Shown: piece after piece, positions 35,029 through 43,915 of the stretch
Position numbering within the stretch: position 1 is the stretch's first letter
How the letters are laid out: the number at the start of each line of letters is the position of its first letter
From: Bermanella sp044597725
GTDB taxonomy: Bacteria; Pseudomonadota; Gammaproteobacteria; Pseudomonadales; Oceanobacteraceae
NCBI RefSeq assembly: GCF_044597725.1
Contig: NZ_CP139003.1
Location: forward strand, 806,001 to 870,000
Direction: 5' to 3'
Length of the DNA stretch: 64,000 nt
Made by a program: the position numbers and the translations under genes
Notes under the pieces: generated by a model
Told to the model about the DNA's origin: nothing
Databases searched by the model: none
Seen by the model: the letters and a program-made list of their open reading frames with translations, nothing else

Positions 35029-35946
35029 ATGTCGTCGACTCAAGGTATGCCAATAAAGTTTCAGTTAATTCTTATATTTGCCATGGCTGTGTGGGGGTCA
35101 ACCTTTATCGCTATGAAGCTATTGGTGACAGGTATGTCACCCATGGTGGCGATATTTATTCGTATGTGTTTGGCCGTGCTGGCTTTTGTTTGTCTGTTGC
35201 CTTGGGTTAAAAAAGGGGTTGCCTACAGAAAGGGTGATTGGCGTTATTTGCTGGGCATGGGGTTGTTCGAGCCGTGTCTCTATTTTGTGTTCGAAAGCCA
35301 AGCATTGCAATATACCAGTGCTGGGCAGGCAGGTATGGTGACGTCGTTATTTCCGATATTAATGGCGGTTAGTGCTTACTTTATATTCAAAGAGCGTCTT
35401 AGTTTGAAGCGCTGGTTTGGCTTGGTGCTGGCTGTATTGGGTGTGGTCTGGATGACCTTGGGGAGTGTTGTTTCAGAGCAGGCGCCTAATCCGCTTTTAG
35501 GTAATTTTTTAGAATTGCTAGCTATGTGTTCGGCCATTGGTTATACCTTGCTGGTGAAGCACTTAACAAGTCGTTATCCGGCGTTGTTTTTAACTGCGAT
35601 GCAAGCAGTTGTGGGTGCGGTGTTCTTTTTACCGCTGGCGGTGTATTCTGACTGGCCTCAACAGATTACGTTGGAGCAGTGGGGGTTGCTGTTTTATCTA
35701 GGGGTTGGGGCAACGTTAGGAGCTTATGGTATGTTTAATTATGCCTTGAGTCATGTCGATACAACGGCAGCGGCAGGGTTTGTAAACCTGATACCAGCAT
35801 TCGCTGTGGTTTTTTCGGTTATATTTTTGGGGGATGTGCTTACTTTGGCACAATGGCTTGCCATTGGGGTGGTTTTCATGGGTGTTTATCTTAGTCGAGA
35901 CAAAAAGGTCGATAAAGAAACCGTGACAAATGTGCCAGCGGCATAA
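35029..35946 (+). CDS. DMT-superfamily (EamA) transporter
   Basis: The 305 residues form about ten membrane helices in two EamA halves; the first contains the AMAVWGSTFIAMKLL signature and the second MCSAIGYTLLVKHL. Such proteins export or import small metabolites; the substrate cannot be read from sequence. The ATG at 35029 is chosen because GGAG ends 6 bases upstream. A TATAAT at 34991-34996 is a possible -10. It interrupts the common tuf, tRNA-Trp, secE order and lies directly beyond the repeat array, so it may be an insertion at this site. Confidence 0.88.
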   Translation: MSSTQGMPIKFQLILIFAMAVWGSTFIAMKLLVTGMSPMVAIFIRMCLAVLAFVCLLPWVKKGVAYRKGDWRYLLGMGLFEPCLYFVFESQALQYTSAGQAGMVTSLFPILMAVSAYFIFKERLSLKRWFGLVLAVLGVVWMTLGSVVSEQAPNPLLGNFLELLAMCSAIGYTLLVKHLTSRYPALFLTAMQAVVGAVFFLPLAVYSDWPQQITLEQWGLLFYLGVGATLGAYGMFNYALSHVDTTAAAGFVNLIPAFAVVFSVIFLGDVLTLAQWLAIGVVFMGVYLSRDKKVDKETVTNVPAA

Positions 35947-35971
35947 AATTACTTTTCTTCTATGTAAAGTA

Positions 35972-35999
35972 TTGATTTTCCTGAAATCCTAGGTAGAAT
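35972..35999 (+). promoter_or_regulatory. promoter for tRNA-Trp (secE-nusG region)
   Basis: TTGATT (35972-35977), a 16-base spacer and TAGAAT (35994-35999) are followed by the GC-rich CACCGCCCG discriminator. The predicted start is about 14 bases before tRNA-Trp. Confidence 0.6.
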
Positions 36000-36019
36000 T
36001 CACCGCCCGTATGTGGGAT

Positions 36020-36095
36020 AGGCCAGTAGTTCAATTGGTAGAGCGTCGGTCTCCAAAACCGAAAGTTGGGGGTTCGAGTCCCTCCTGGCCTGCCA
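36020..36095 (+). tRNA. tRNA-Trp (CCA)
   Basis: AGGCCAG pairs with CTGGCCT and CCA is encoded; anticodon CCA is at 36053-36055 in CTCCAAA. It lies just upstream of secE, as in Pseudomonas. Confidence 0.98.
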
Positions 36096-36107
36096 AGTAT
36101 TTTAAGG

Positions 36108-36132
36108 AAGTGGCACATGTTGCCACTTTTTT
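36108..36132 (+). terminator. intrinsic terminator between tRNA-Trp and secE
   Basis: AAGTGGCA and TGCCACTT pair over CATGT and are followed by six T's. It would end the tRNA transcript 20 bases before secE; secE-nusG then needs readthrough or its own promoter. Confidence 0.8.
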
Positions 36133-36151
36133 GCTATAGGAATTCGCGAAT

Positions 36152-36520
36152 ATGAGTGGCAATACAAAGTCCACAAGATCGCCGCTAGACATAGTCAAAT
36201 GGTTGTTAGCAATCGCTATTGCAGCCGGTGCTATTGTTGGTAATCAAGTTTATGCGGAAGTAGGTTTGCTTTATCGCTTTTTGGGTGTTTCTGCGTTAAT
36301 GCTATTAGCATTGGGCGTGGCAGCTACTACAACAAAAGGTAAGGCATTCTTGGTTTTGCTGAAAGAAGCGAATATCGAGCGTCGTAAAGTTGTATGGCCA
36401 ACTCGCCAGGAAACTACGCAAACAACCTTGATTGTAATTGCAGTTGTTATTTTAGTTGCTATCTTGCTTTGGGGTATGGACTCCTTATTTGCATGGGTAG
36501 TTTCTAGCGTTATTGGATAG
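36152..36520 (+). CDS. secE: preprotein translocase subunit SecE
   Basis: SecE is the clamp subunit of the SecYEG channel. The 122 residues form three membrane helices, the long gammaproteobacterial form; the conserved amphipathic segment EANIERRKVVWPTRQETTQT precedes the essential last helix. AGGA lies about 10 bases before the ATG. nusG starts 9 bases after the stop, the universal secE-nusG pair. Confidence 0.97.
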   Translation: MSGNTKSTRSPLDIVKWLLAIAIAAGAIVGNQVYAEVGLLYRFLGVSALMLLALGVAATTTKGKAFLVLLKEANIERRKVVWPTRQETTQTTLIVIAVVILVAILLWGMDSLFAWVVSSVIG

Positions 36521-36529
36521 GAGAGCCCG

Positions 36530-37069
36530 ATGGCTATGCGCTGGTATGTGGTACATGCCTACTCTGGTTACGAGAAGCGAGTAATGAACTCGCTGAAAGA
36601 GCAGATTGAGCTTAATGAGATGCAGGATTACTTTGGTGAGGTGCTTGTACCCACGGAAGAAGTAATCGAAATGCGTGACGGTAAAAAACGTAAGAGCGAG
36701 CGCAAGTTCTATCCTGGTTATGTTTTGGTTGAAATGGATATGAATGACGCTTCGTGGCATTTAGTTAAAGAGACGCCACGAGTGCTTGGGTTTATCGGTG
36801 GTACAAAAGATAAGCCAGCACCTATTACTAAGCGTGAAGCAGAAGCCATTCTTCAGCGTGTTAAAGATGGTGAAGAAGGTCAGCCTACTCATAAGACTAT
36901 TTACGAGCCAGGTGAGATGATTCGAGTCATCGATGGCCCGTTTGCTGACTTTAACGGTGTTGTTGAAGGTGTTGATTACGAAAAATCACGCTTGAAAGTC
37001 GCTGTTACAATATTTGGGCGTTCTACCCCGGTTGAGCTAGAGTTTGGCCAAGTAGAAAAAAGTGCTTAA
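36530..37069 (+). CDS. nusG: transcription termination/antitermination factor NusG
   Basis: NusG binds the RNA polymerase clamp and links it to Rho or the ribosome. The 179 residues have the NGN domain (RWYVVHAYSGYEKRV, FYPGYVLVEMDM) and a C-terminal KOW domain (GEMIRVIDGPFADFNGVVEGVD). GGAGAG stands before the ATG at 36530. It is co-transcribed with secE and followed by the ribosomal protein genes after 168 bases. Confidence 0.98.
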   Translation: MAMRWYVVHAYSGYEKRVMNSLKEQIELNEMQDYFGEVLVPTEEVIEMRDGKKRKSERKFYPGYVLVEMDMNDASWHLVKETPRVLGFIGGTKDKPAPITKREAEAILQRVKDGEEGQPTHKTIYEPGEMIRVIDGPFADFNGVVEGVDYEKSRLKVAVTIFGRSTPVELEFGQVEKSA

Positions 37070-37237
37070 TTTAATTAAGTAGTAAAAATGAGCTGCATTT
37101 GCAGGCTTGTATTTAAAAGCTGACTCAAGCGCCCTTATGTGGTTGCGTGGGTTGGCTTTTTACGCAGTTTCAAGCTTGATGAGTGTAACTCGATAAACAG
37201 GGGAGCCGAAAGGCGTTATCACCCACGAGAGGTAAAA
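37070..37237 (+). promoter_or_regulatory. rplK leader region
   Basis: This 168-base gap before the L11-L1 genes has a CTGCA/TGCAG hairpin near its start and AGCC-GAAA-GGCGTT just before the rplK ribosome binding site (GAGAGG). In E. coli, L1 represses its operon by binding the leader here; a comparable site is likely but I cannot prove it. No promoter is clear. Confidence 0.35.
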
Positions 37238-37666
37238 ATGGCTAAGAAAATTGAAGCTTATATTAAGCTACAAGTTAAGGCTGGTGCCGCTAACCCAAGT
37301 CCTCCAGTAGGTCCTGCGTTAGGTCAGCACGGTCTAAACATTATGGAATTCTGTAAAGCGTTTAACGCTGCAACTCAGCAGATGGACGGTCCTGTACCTG
37401 TTATCATCACTGTTTACAGCGATCGCAGCTTTACATTCGAAACAAAAACGCCACCTGCATCTTACTTGCTTAAGAAAGCAGCGGGTATCAAGAGTGGTTC
37501 TGGTCGTCCAAATACTGAGAAAGTGGGTAAAGTAACTCGCGCTCAGTTGGAAGAGATTGCTGAAGTTAAAATGAAAGACTTAACAGCAGCCGATATGGAC
37601 GCAGCCGTTCGTACTATCGCGGGTTCAGCTCGTGCCATGGGTCTTGATACAGAGGGTGTGGTATAA
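37238..37666 (+). CDS. rplK: 50S ribosomal protein L11
   Basis: L11 binds the GTPase centre of 23S rRNA and is required for RelA-dependent stringent response. The 142 residues have the N-terminal KKIEAYIKLQVKAGAANPSP with the PPVGPALGQHGLN signature and the RNA-binding C-terminal domain (GSGRPNTEKVGKVTR). The ATG at 37238 has GAGAGG upstream. The stop overlaps the rplA start (TAATG). Confidence 0.98.
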   Translation: MAKKIEAYIKLQVKAGAANPSPPVGPALGQHGLNIMEFCKAFNAATQQMDGPVPVIITVYSDRSFTFETKTPPASYLLKKAAGIKSGSGRPNTEKVGKVTRAQLEEIAEVKMKDLTAADMDAAVRTIAGSARAMGLDTEGVV

Positions 37667-38361
37667 TGGCTAAGTTATCTAAGCGCGTTAAAGCGATTCG
37701 TGAAAAAGTAGATGCGGTTAAGGTTTACTCTATTTCTGAAGCCGTAGCGATTTTAAAAGAAGTATCTAGTGTTAAATTCCCTGAGTCTATCGACGTAGCG
37801 GTAAACCTAGGTATTGATGCACGTAAATCTGATCAAAACGTTCGTGGTGCCACTGTGTTACCAAACGGTACTGGTAAAGACGTTCGTGTTGCTGTGTTCA
37901 CTCAAGGCGCAAACGCCGAAGCGGCTAAAGAAGCCGGTGCTGACGTAGTTGGTATGGATGAGCTAGCTGAGCAGATGAAAGGTGGTGATCTGGATTTTGG
38001 TGTTGTAATCGCCTCTCCTGACGCTATGCGTGTTGTTGGTCAATTAGGCCAGGTTTTAGGTCCTCGCGGTCTTATGCCTAACCCTAAAGTTGGCACCGTA
38101 ACGCCAGATGTTGCTACTGCTGTTAAAAACGCAAAAGCAGGTCAGGTTCGTTATCGTAACGACAAAAACGGCATTATCCATGCCTCTCTAGGCAAACTAG
38201 CATTTGATGAAAAAGCCATTACTGAAAACTTGGCTGCGCTAGTTTCTGACCTTAAAAAGGCAAAACCAGCCAATGCTAAAGGCGTATATTTGAAGAAAGC
38301 AACGCTTTCTACAACTATGGGTCCTGGTATTGCAATCGACTTATCTGGTATCGACGCGTAA
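37666..38361 (+). CDS. rplA: 50S ribosomal protein L1
   Basis: L1 forms the mobile stalk near the E site and represses its own operon by binding mRNA. The 231 residues include the conserved GLMPNPKVGTVTPDV segment and the typical two-domain pattern, with the normal length. The start overlaps the rplK stop by one base, so L11 and L1 synthesis is probably coupled. Confidence 0.98.
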   Translation: MAKLSKRVKAIREKVDAVKVYSISEAVAILKEVSSVKFPESIDVAVNLGIDARKSDQNVRGATVLPNGTGKDVRVAVFTQGANAEAAKEAGADVVGMDELAEQMKGGDLDFGVVIASPDAMRVVGQLGQVLGPRGLMPNPKVGTVTPDVATAVKNAKAGQVRYRNDKNGIIHASLGKLAFDEKAITENLAALVSDLKKAKPANAKGVYLKKATLSTTMGPGIAIDLSGIDA

Positions 38362-38420
38362 TTCGATACCAGAACAAAGAACTTTGGGGTCTCTGCAGTT
38401 TGCAGGGGTCATCAAAGACC

Positions 38421-38542
38421 GCAGGTGATGCGAGATCAGTAAACTTCATGAGTTTAGTTGTCGATCTCAAAACTTAATGTCCTGCGCAGATGGTGTGAGC
38501 CCCGATTCAGAATTTTTAATAAAGTGCTGAATTATCACACCT
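38421..38542 (+). promoter_or_regulatory. rplJ (L10) leader RNA structure
   Basis: GCAGG/CCTGC (38421-38425, 38481-38485), GAGATC/GATCTC (38432-38437, 38463-38468) and AAACT/AGTTT nest around asymmetric internal loops, as in the kink-turn L10 leader. A second hairpin pairs GTGTGA/TCACAC (38493, 38535) and ATTCAG/CTGAAT (38505, 38527). This probably binds L10-L7/L12 for autogenous control. Confidence 0.7.
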
Positions 38543-38587
38543 AACTTGCTCAATAAGAGCATCAACCACAACTTGTAGGAGTTGAAC

Positions 38588-39082
38588 GTGGCTTTAGGTC
38601 TGAACGAAAAAAAAGCGATCGTAGCTGAAGTTCAGGAAGCTGCTTCTAGCGCTGTATCTGCAGTGGTCGCGGACGCCCGCGGCGTATCAGTAGGTGCAAT
38701 GACAGCTCTTCGCAAAGAAGCTCGCGAGAACGGCATCTGGTTAAAAGTTGTTCGTAATACGCTAGCTAAACGTGCGATCGAAGGTACAGAATACGCAGCT
38801 CTAAATGACTGCCTAACTGGCCCTAGCTTAATCGCCTTTTCTCATGAGCACCCAGGTGCTGCGGCGCGAATCTTTACTGGTTTCGCCAAAGAGAACGAAA
38901 ATTTTGAGCTTAAAACAGCGATTTTCGAAGGTGAAGTAGTAGACGTTAACATGTTGGCATCATTACCAACTTACGACGAAGCTATTGCGAAGCTAATGAG
39001 CGTTATGAAAGAAGCAGCGGCTGGCAAATTGGTACGTACAATTGCAGCTATCCGCGATCAGAAAGAAGAAGCAGCTGCTTAA
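38588..39082 (+). CDS. rplJ: 50S ribosomal protein L10 (GTG start)
   Basis: L10 anchors L7/L12 dimers to the stalk base. The 164 residues begin ALGLNEKKAIVAEVQEA after a GTG at 38588, which has TAGGAG 6 bases upstream; an in-frame TTG at 38582 is less likely. The RNA-binding N-terminal domain and L12-binding C-terminal helix are both present. A 226-base leader with nested hairpins precedes it. Confidence 0.97.
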   Translation: MALGLNEKKAIVAEVQEAASSAVSAVVADARGVSVGAMTALRKEARENGIWLKVVRNTLAKRAIEGTEYAALNDCLTGPSLIAFSHEHPGAAARIFTGFAKENENFELKTAIFEGEVVDVNMLASLPTYDEAIAKLMSVMKEAAAGKLVRTIAAIRDQKEEAAA

Positions 39083-39159
39083 TTTCTTGGAAATTAAACT
39101 GCTTTCTATTTTTAAAGAATTTTCGGGCATTTATGCCCCACTAAGTTAGGTACTTTATT

Positions 39160-39528
39160 ATGGCTATCTCTCAAGAAGATATTCTAAACGCCGTTGCTGA
39201 AATGTCTGTAAAAGACGTTGTTGAGCTAATCACTGCAATGGAAGAGAAATTTGGCGTAACTGCAGCGGTTGCTGCTGCTGCTCCTGCTGGCGGTGACGCT
39301 GGTGGTGCTGCTGAACAAACTGAGTTCGACGTTATCCTTACTTCTGCTGGTGACAAGAAAGTTAACGTTATCAAAGCAGTTCGTGAAGCAACTGGTCTTG
39401 GTCTTAAAGAAGCCAAAGGCATGGTTGATGGTGCTCCTGCTGCAGTTAAAGAAGGCGTATCAAAAGACGAAGCAGAAGAGCTTAAAGCTAAGCTTGAAGC
39501 TGCTGGTGCAGGCGTTGAGGTTAAGTAA
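39160..39528 (+). CDS. rplL: 50S ribosomal protein L7/L12
   Basis: L7/L12 forms the flexible stalk that recruits translation GTPases. The 122 residues have the dimerisation N-terminus, an alanine/glycine-rich hinge (AAAAPAGGDAGGAAE) and the conserved C-terminal domain (KVNVIKAVREATGLGLKEAK). Length is typical. It is followed by the attenuator-like hairpin before rpoB. Confidence 0.98.
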   Translation: MAISQEDILNAVAEMSVKDVVELITAMEEKFGVTAAVAAAAPAGGDAGGAAEQTEFDVILTSAGDKKVNVIKAVREATGLGLKEAKGMVDGAPAAVKEGVSKDEAEELKAKLEAAGAGVEVK

Positions 39529-39587
39529 TCTTAACTTTCAAAGTTGCAATGCATGACGTGAGCCGCTAACGTAGTTAGTTGCACACT

Positions 39588-39618
39588 GGCTGGTGGGCTA
39601 TTGTCCGCCGGCCTTTTT
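39588..39618 (+). terminator. rplL-rpoB attenuator-type terminator
   Basis: GGCTGGTGG (39588-39596) pairs with CCGCCGGCC (39605-39613), including two G-U pairs, followed by five T's. E. coli has a partial terminator at the same place that lowers rpoBC relative to L7/L12; this probably acts likewise. Confidence 0.7.
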
Positions 39619-39763
39619 CCGTTCTGACTTATGTTCTAATGCAGTATTTTAGACAGCTAGTGTCAGGCGGAGGCTTAAAAAGCCACAAACGCGGGGCTAT
39701 TTAGTCCAAATTATAAGATCTTAATCAAGATCTTAGTCTAGGTGATACAGCTGGGGATTGCTG

Positions 39764-42700
39764 ATGGCGTACTCTTACACAGAGAAGAAACGTATCCGTA
39801 AGGATTTTGGCAAGTTACCAAGGGTGATGGATGTCCCCTACTTACTTGCTATCCAATTAGATTCATATCGAAGTTTTTTACAGGCTGACAAAGGAGTTGA
39901 TGCCCGTGGTGACATTGGTTTACATGCGGCGTTTAAGTCCGTATTTCCAATAGTTAGCTACAGCGGTAGTGCGGCCCTTGAGTACGTAAGCTATCGCTTA
40001 GGTGTCCCTGTATTTGACGAAAAAGAATGCATGTTGCGTGGTGTGACCTTTGCCGCTCCACTTCGCGTTAAGGTGCGTCTAATCATTTATGATAAAGACT
40101 CATCCAACAAGGCAATTAAAGACATCAAAGAGCAAGAAGTATACATGGGTGAAATGCCTTTGATGACCGATAATGGTACTTTCATTATCAATGGTACAGA
40201 GCGAGTTATCGTATCCCAGCTTCATCGCTCTCCGGGCGTGTTCTTCGACCATGACAAGGGTAAATCACACTCTTCTGGTAAGCTGTTGTATAACGCACGC
40301 GTGATTCCTTATCGTGGTTCTTGGTTAGACTTTGAGTTTGACCCGAAAGATCTAGTATATGTACGTATTGACCGTCGCCGTAAACTTCCTGCGACCATTT
40401 TGTTGCGTGCACTAGGTTTTGAAAGCGAGCAAATGCTCGAGATGTTCTTCGATAACGATAAATTCGATATTACTGAAGATGGCGTACGTTTAGAGCTTAT
40501 ACCTGAGCGTTTACGTGGTGAGACTGCATCGTTCGACCTAAAAGATCCTAAAGGCAAAGTAATCGTCGAAGAAAGTCGTCGTATTACTGCACGCCACATT
40601 CGTCAGATGGAAAAAGAAGGCATGACTAGCCTTGAAGTACCGTCTGATTATATCTTTGGTAAAGTATTGGCTAAAGACTTGGTGGACCCGTCAACTGGTG
40701 AGCTAATTGCAGAATGTAATAGCGAGATTACCGTTGAATTGCTTGAGAAAATTGCCGCTGCTGGCGTTAAGCAATTAGAAACCATCTATAGTAATGAGCT
40801 AGATTGTGGTGCTTTCGTGAGTGATACCTTGCGTATTGATCCTTCACGTACTCGCCTTGAAGCGCTGGTAGAAATCTACCGTATGATGCGTCCTGGTGAG
40901 CCACCAACAAAAGAATCTGCCGAAGGCTTATTTGAGAACCTATTCTTCACTGACGAGCGCTATGACCTTTCTTCAGTAGGTCGTATGAAGTTCAATCGTC
41001 GCCTTGGTCGCGATGAAGTGGAAGGCGAAGGTACACTGAGCAATAGCGACATTATTGATGTGCTAAAAGAGCTTATCAATATTCGTAACGGTAAAGGCGA
41101 AGTGGATGATATTGACCACTTGGGTAACCGTCGTATTCGCTCTGTGGGTGAAATGGCCGAAAACCAATTCCGTGTTGGTCTTGTACGTGTTGAGCGTGCA
41201 GTACGTGAACGTTTATCAATGGCTGAATCTGAAGGTCTAATGCCTCAAGATTTGATTAACGCCAAGCCAGTTGCCGCTGCAATCAAAGAATTCTTTGGTT
41301 CGTCGCAATTGTCGCAGTTCATGGACCAAAACAACCCGTTATCAGAAGTAACGCACAAGCGTCGTATTTCGGCCTTAGGCCCCGGCGGTCTAACCCGTGA
41401 GCGTGCTGGTTTCGAAGTACGTGACGTACATGCCACGCACTATGGTCGTGTTTGTCCGATCGAGACGCCAGAAGGTCCAAACATTGGTTTGATTAACTCG
41501 TTATCAACTTATGCTCGCACTAACGATTATGGCTTCTTAGAGACGCCTTATCGTAAAGTTGTTGATGGTCGCGTAACTGACGATATTATGTATATTTCTG
41601 CTATTGATGAAGCTAAATATACCATCGCTCAGGCGTCAGCCCCTGTTGATGAAAGCGGTAAGCTTACCGGTGATTTAATCAGTGTTCGTCATAAAAACGA
41701 ATTTACAGTGACACCACCTGAAAATGTAACCCTGATGGACGTATCTCCTCAACAGGTTATTTCAGTGGCTGCATCATTGATCCCATTCCTAGAACACGAT
41801 GATGCTAACCGTGCATTGATGGGTTCGAACATGCAACGTCAAGCTGTTCCAACATTGGTAGCTGAGAAGCCGCTAGTGGGTACCGGTATCGAAAGTAACG
41901 TAGCACGCGACTCAGGTGTGTGTGTAGTTGCTAAGCGCGGTGGTGTGATTGACACAGTTGATGCGAGCCGAATCGTTGTTCGCGTAAATGACGATGAAGT
42001 AGAAGCGGGCGAAGCGGGTGTAGATATTTACAACCTGACTAAGTATACCCGTTCTAACCAAAACACTTGTATTAACCAAAAACCATTGGTTCGCCAAGGT
42101 GATAGCGTTGTTCGTGGCGATATCATGGCAGATGGCCCATCGGTTGACTTGGGTGATTTGGCTCTTGGTCAAAACATGCGCATCGCATTTATGCCGTGGA
42201 ATGGTTACAACTTCGAAGACTCGATCTTGTTATCCGAAAACGTAGCTCAAGAAGATCGTCTAACCACGATTCATATTCAAGAGTTAACATGTGTGGCACG
42301 TGATACCAAGCTTGGTTCCGAAGAAATTTCAGCGGATATTCCAAATGTTGGTGAGTCGGCCCTAAGCAAATTGGACGAATCCGGTATTGTTTACATTGGT
42401 GCTGAAGTTGGACCTGGTGACATTCTTGTGGGTAAGGTAACACCTAAAGGTGAAACGCAACTTACTCCAGAAGAGAAACTACTGCGTGCCATATTTGGTG
42501 AGAAAGCATCTGACGTAAAAGATACTTCACTACGTGTGAAAACAGGTACTACTGGTACTGTTATCGATGTTCAGGTGTTCACCCGCGACGGCGTCGAAAA
42601 AGATCAGCGCGCTCTTGATATTGAGAAGTCTCAATTGGATGAAGTGCGTAAAGATTTAAACGAAGAGTTCCGTATTGTAGAAGAAGCCACTTTTGAGCGT

Positions 42701-43840
42701 TTAAGCCGCAGCTTAGATGGAATCAAAGTAGCCGCTGCTCCTGGCCTTAAGAAAGGCGATGTGATGACAGCCGAATACTTCTCAACTCTCGAAACTGATC
42801 AATGGTTTAAGATTCGTCCACAAGACGAAGAAGCTGCTGAATTGTTAGAGCGTGCAGAAGAAGCACTGGCTGAACGTCGTAAACTTCTTGATGAGAAATT
42901 TGAAGACAAGAAGAAGAAGCTGCAAACCGGTGATGATCTAGCGCCAGGTGTACTCAAAATCGTGAAAGTGTATCTTGCCATTAAACGGAAGATCCAGCCC
43001 GGTGATAAAATGGCCGGTCGTCACGGTAACAAGGGTGTTATCTCAGCAATCATGCCAGTTGAAGACATGCCTTATGATGAAAAAGGTGTGCCGGTTGATA
43101 TTCTACTAAACCCGCTAGGTGTACCGTCGCGGATGAACGTAGGTCAGATTTTAGAAACCCACTTAGGGATGGCAGCAAAAGGTCTTGGTGACAAAATTAA
43201 CCAGATGCTTAAGCAACAAAAAGCCATTGCTGAAATTCGTGGATTCTTAGATCAAATCTACAACCATAGCGATGAAGTTAAACGCGAAGACCTAGATAGC
43301 TTTAGCGATGCTGAAATTATCGAGCTAGCGAGCAACCTACGTCAGGGTGTACCTATGGCAACACCAGCATTTGATGGTGCCAAAGAAGAAGAGGTTAAGA
43401 GCCTACTTCGTTTAGCTGACATACCTGATTCTGGGCAAGTAACCTTGTTCGACGGTCGTACTGGCGAGCAATTTGACCGCCCAGTAACCGTTGGCTATAT
43501 GTACATGCTTAAGCTTAACCACTTGGTAGACGATAAAATGCATGCTCGTTCTACTGGTTCGTATAGCTTGGTTACGCAGCAGCCATTGGGCGGTAAAGCT
43601 CAGTTTGGTGGTCAGCGTTTCGGTGAGATGGAAGTATGGGCACTTGAAGCATACGGTGCGGCTTACACATTGCAAGAAATGTTGACGGTTAAATCCGATG
43701 ACGTAGCTGGACGTACCAAGATGTATAAAAACATCGTGGATGGTGATCATCGTATGGAACCAGGTATGCCTGAATCCTTTAACGTACTTGTTAAAGAGAT
43801 CCGTTCTTTGGGTATCGATATCGATCTCGAAAACGAATAA
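39764..43840 (+). CDS. rpoB: RNA polymerase beta subunit
   Basis: RpoB forms the active-site cleft with RpoC. The 1358-residue protein matches E. coli length and motifs. The rifampicin region (SSQLSQFMDQNNPLSEVTHK, RRISALGPGGL) has the wild-type residues of E. coli positions 513, 516, 526 and 531, so no known resistance substitution is seen. Start chosen at the ATG 39764 with GGGG 7 bases upstream; a TTG at 39758 is in frame. The 235-base gap upstream also contains AAGATCTT repeated near 39713-39733. Confidence 0.98.
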   Translation: MAYSYTEKKRIRKDFGKLPRVMDVPYLLAIQLDSYRSFLQADKGVDARGDIGLHAAFKSVFPIVSYSGSAALEYVSYRLGVPVFDEKECMLRGVTFAAPLRVKVRLIIYDKDSSNKAIKDIKEQEVYMGEMPLMTDNGTFIINGTERVIVSQLHRSPGVFFDHDKGKSHSSGKLLYNARVIPYRGSWLDFEFDPKDLVYVRIDRRRKLPATILLRALGFESEQMLEMFFDNDKFDITEDGVRLELIPERLRGETASFDLKDPKGKVIVEESRRITARHIRQMEKEGMTSLEVPSDYIFGKVLAKDLVDPSTGELIAECNSEITVELLEKIAAAGVKQLETIYSNELDCGAFVSDTLRIDPSRTRLEALVEIYRMMRPGEPPTKESAEGLFENLFFTDERYDLSSVGRMKFNRRLGRDEVEGEGTLSNSDIIDVLKELINIRNGKGEVDDIDHLGNRRIRSVGEMAENQFRVGLVRVERAVRERLSMAESEGLMPQDLINAKPVAAAIKEFFGSSQLSQFMDQNNPLSEVTHKRRISALGPGGLTRERAGFEVRDVHATHYGRVCPIETPEGPNIGLINSLSTYARTNDYGFLETPYRKVVDGRVTDDIMYISAIDEAKYTIAQASAPVDESGKLTGDLISVRHKNEFTVTPPENVTLMDVSPQQVISVAASLIPFLEHDDANRALMGSNMQRQAVPTLVAEKPLVGTGIESNVARDSGVCVVAKRGGVIDTVDASRIVVRVNDDEVEAGEAGVDIYNLTKYTRSNQNTCINQKPLVRQGDSVVRGDIMADGPSVDLGDLALGQNMRIAFMPWNGYNFEDSILLSENVAQEDRLTTIHIQELTCVARDTKLGSEEISADIPNVGESALSKLDESGIVYIGAEVGPGDILVGKVTPKGETQLTPEEKLLRAIFGEKASDVKDTSLRVKTGTTGTVIDVQVFTRDGVEKDQRALDIEKSQLDEVRKDLNEEFRIVEEATFERLSRSLDGIKVAAAPGLKKGDVMTAEYFSTLETDQWFKIRPQDEEAAELLERAEEALAERRKLLDEKFEDKKKKLQTGDDLAPGVLKIVKVYLAIKRKIQPGDKMAGRHGNKGVISAIMPVEDMPYDEKGVPVDILLNPLGVPSRMNVGQILETHLGMAAKGLGDKINQMLKQQKAIAEIRGFLDQIYNHSDEVKREDLDSFSDAEIIELASNLRQGVPMATPAFDGAKEEEVKSLLRLADIPDSGQVTLFDGRTGEQFDRPVTVGYMYMLKLNHLVDDKMHARSTGSYSLVTQQPLGGKAQFGGQRFGEMEVWALEAYGAAYTLQEMLTVKSDDVAGRTKMYKNIVDGDHRMEPGMPESFNVLVKEIRSLGIDIDLENE

Positions 43841-43867
43841 GGCTCTGATCCTATATCAGATAAAGGA

Positions 43868-43885
43868 CGCGGGTTTCGGCCCGCG
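43868..43885 (+). other. rpoB-rpoC intergenic hairpin
   Basis: CGCGGG and CCCGCG pair around TTTCGG in the 75-base gap. No T-run follows, so it is more likely an mRNA-processing or stability structure than a terminator. Confidence 0.5.
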
Positions 43886-43915
43886 GTTATTAACTCCGCT
43901 AGGAGCTAAAGGCAG

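Noticed and set aside
39171..39556. Open frames on both strands over rplL
   Set aside because: They are by-products of the alanine/lysine-rich rplL codons and show no protein-like pattern.
39965..39976. GTAGTGCGGCC inside rpoB, resembling the start of the 33-nt post-tuf unit
   Set aside because: The match ends after 11 bases and the sequence codes for conserved-frame RpoB residues, so it is coincidence.
40800..41700. Rifampicin-resistance substitution in rpoB
   Set aside because: The residues known to confer resistance are wild type; the few differences from E. coli (Ile to Val, Pro to Ala) are neutral family variation.
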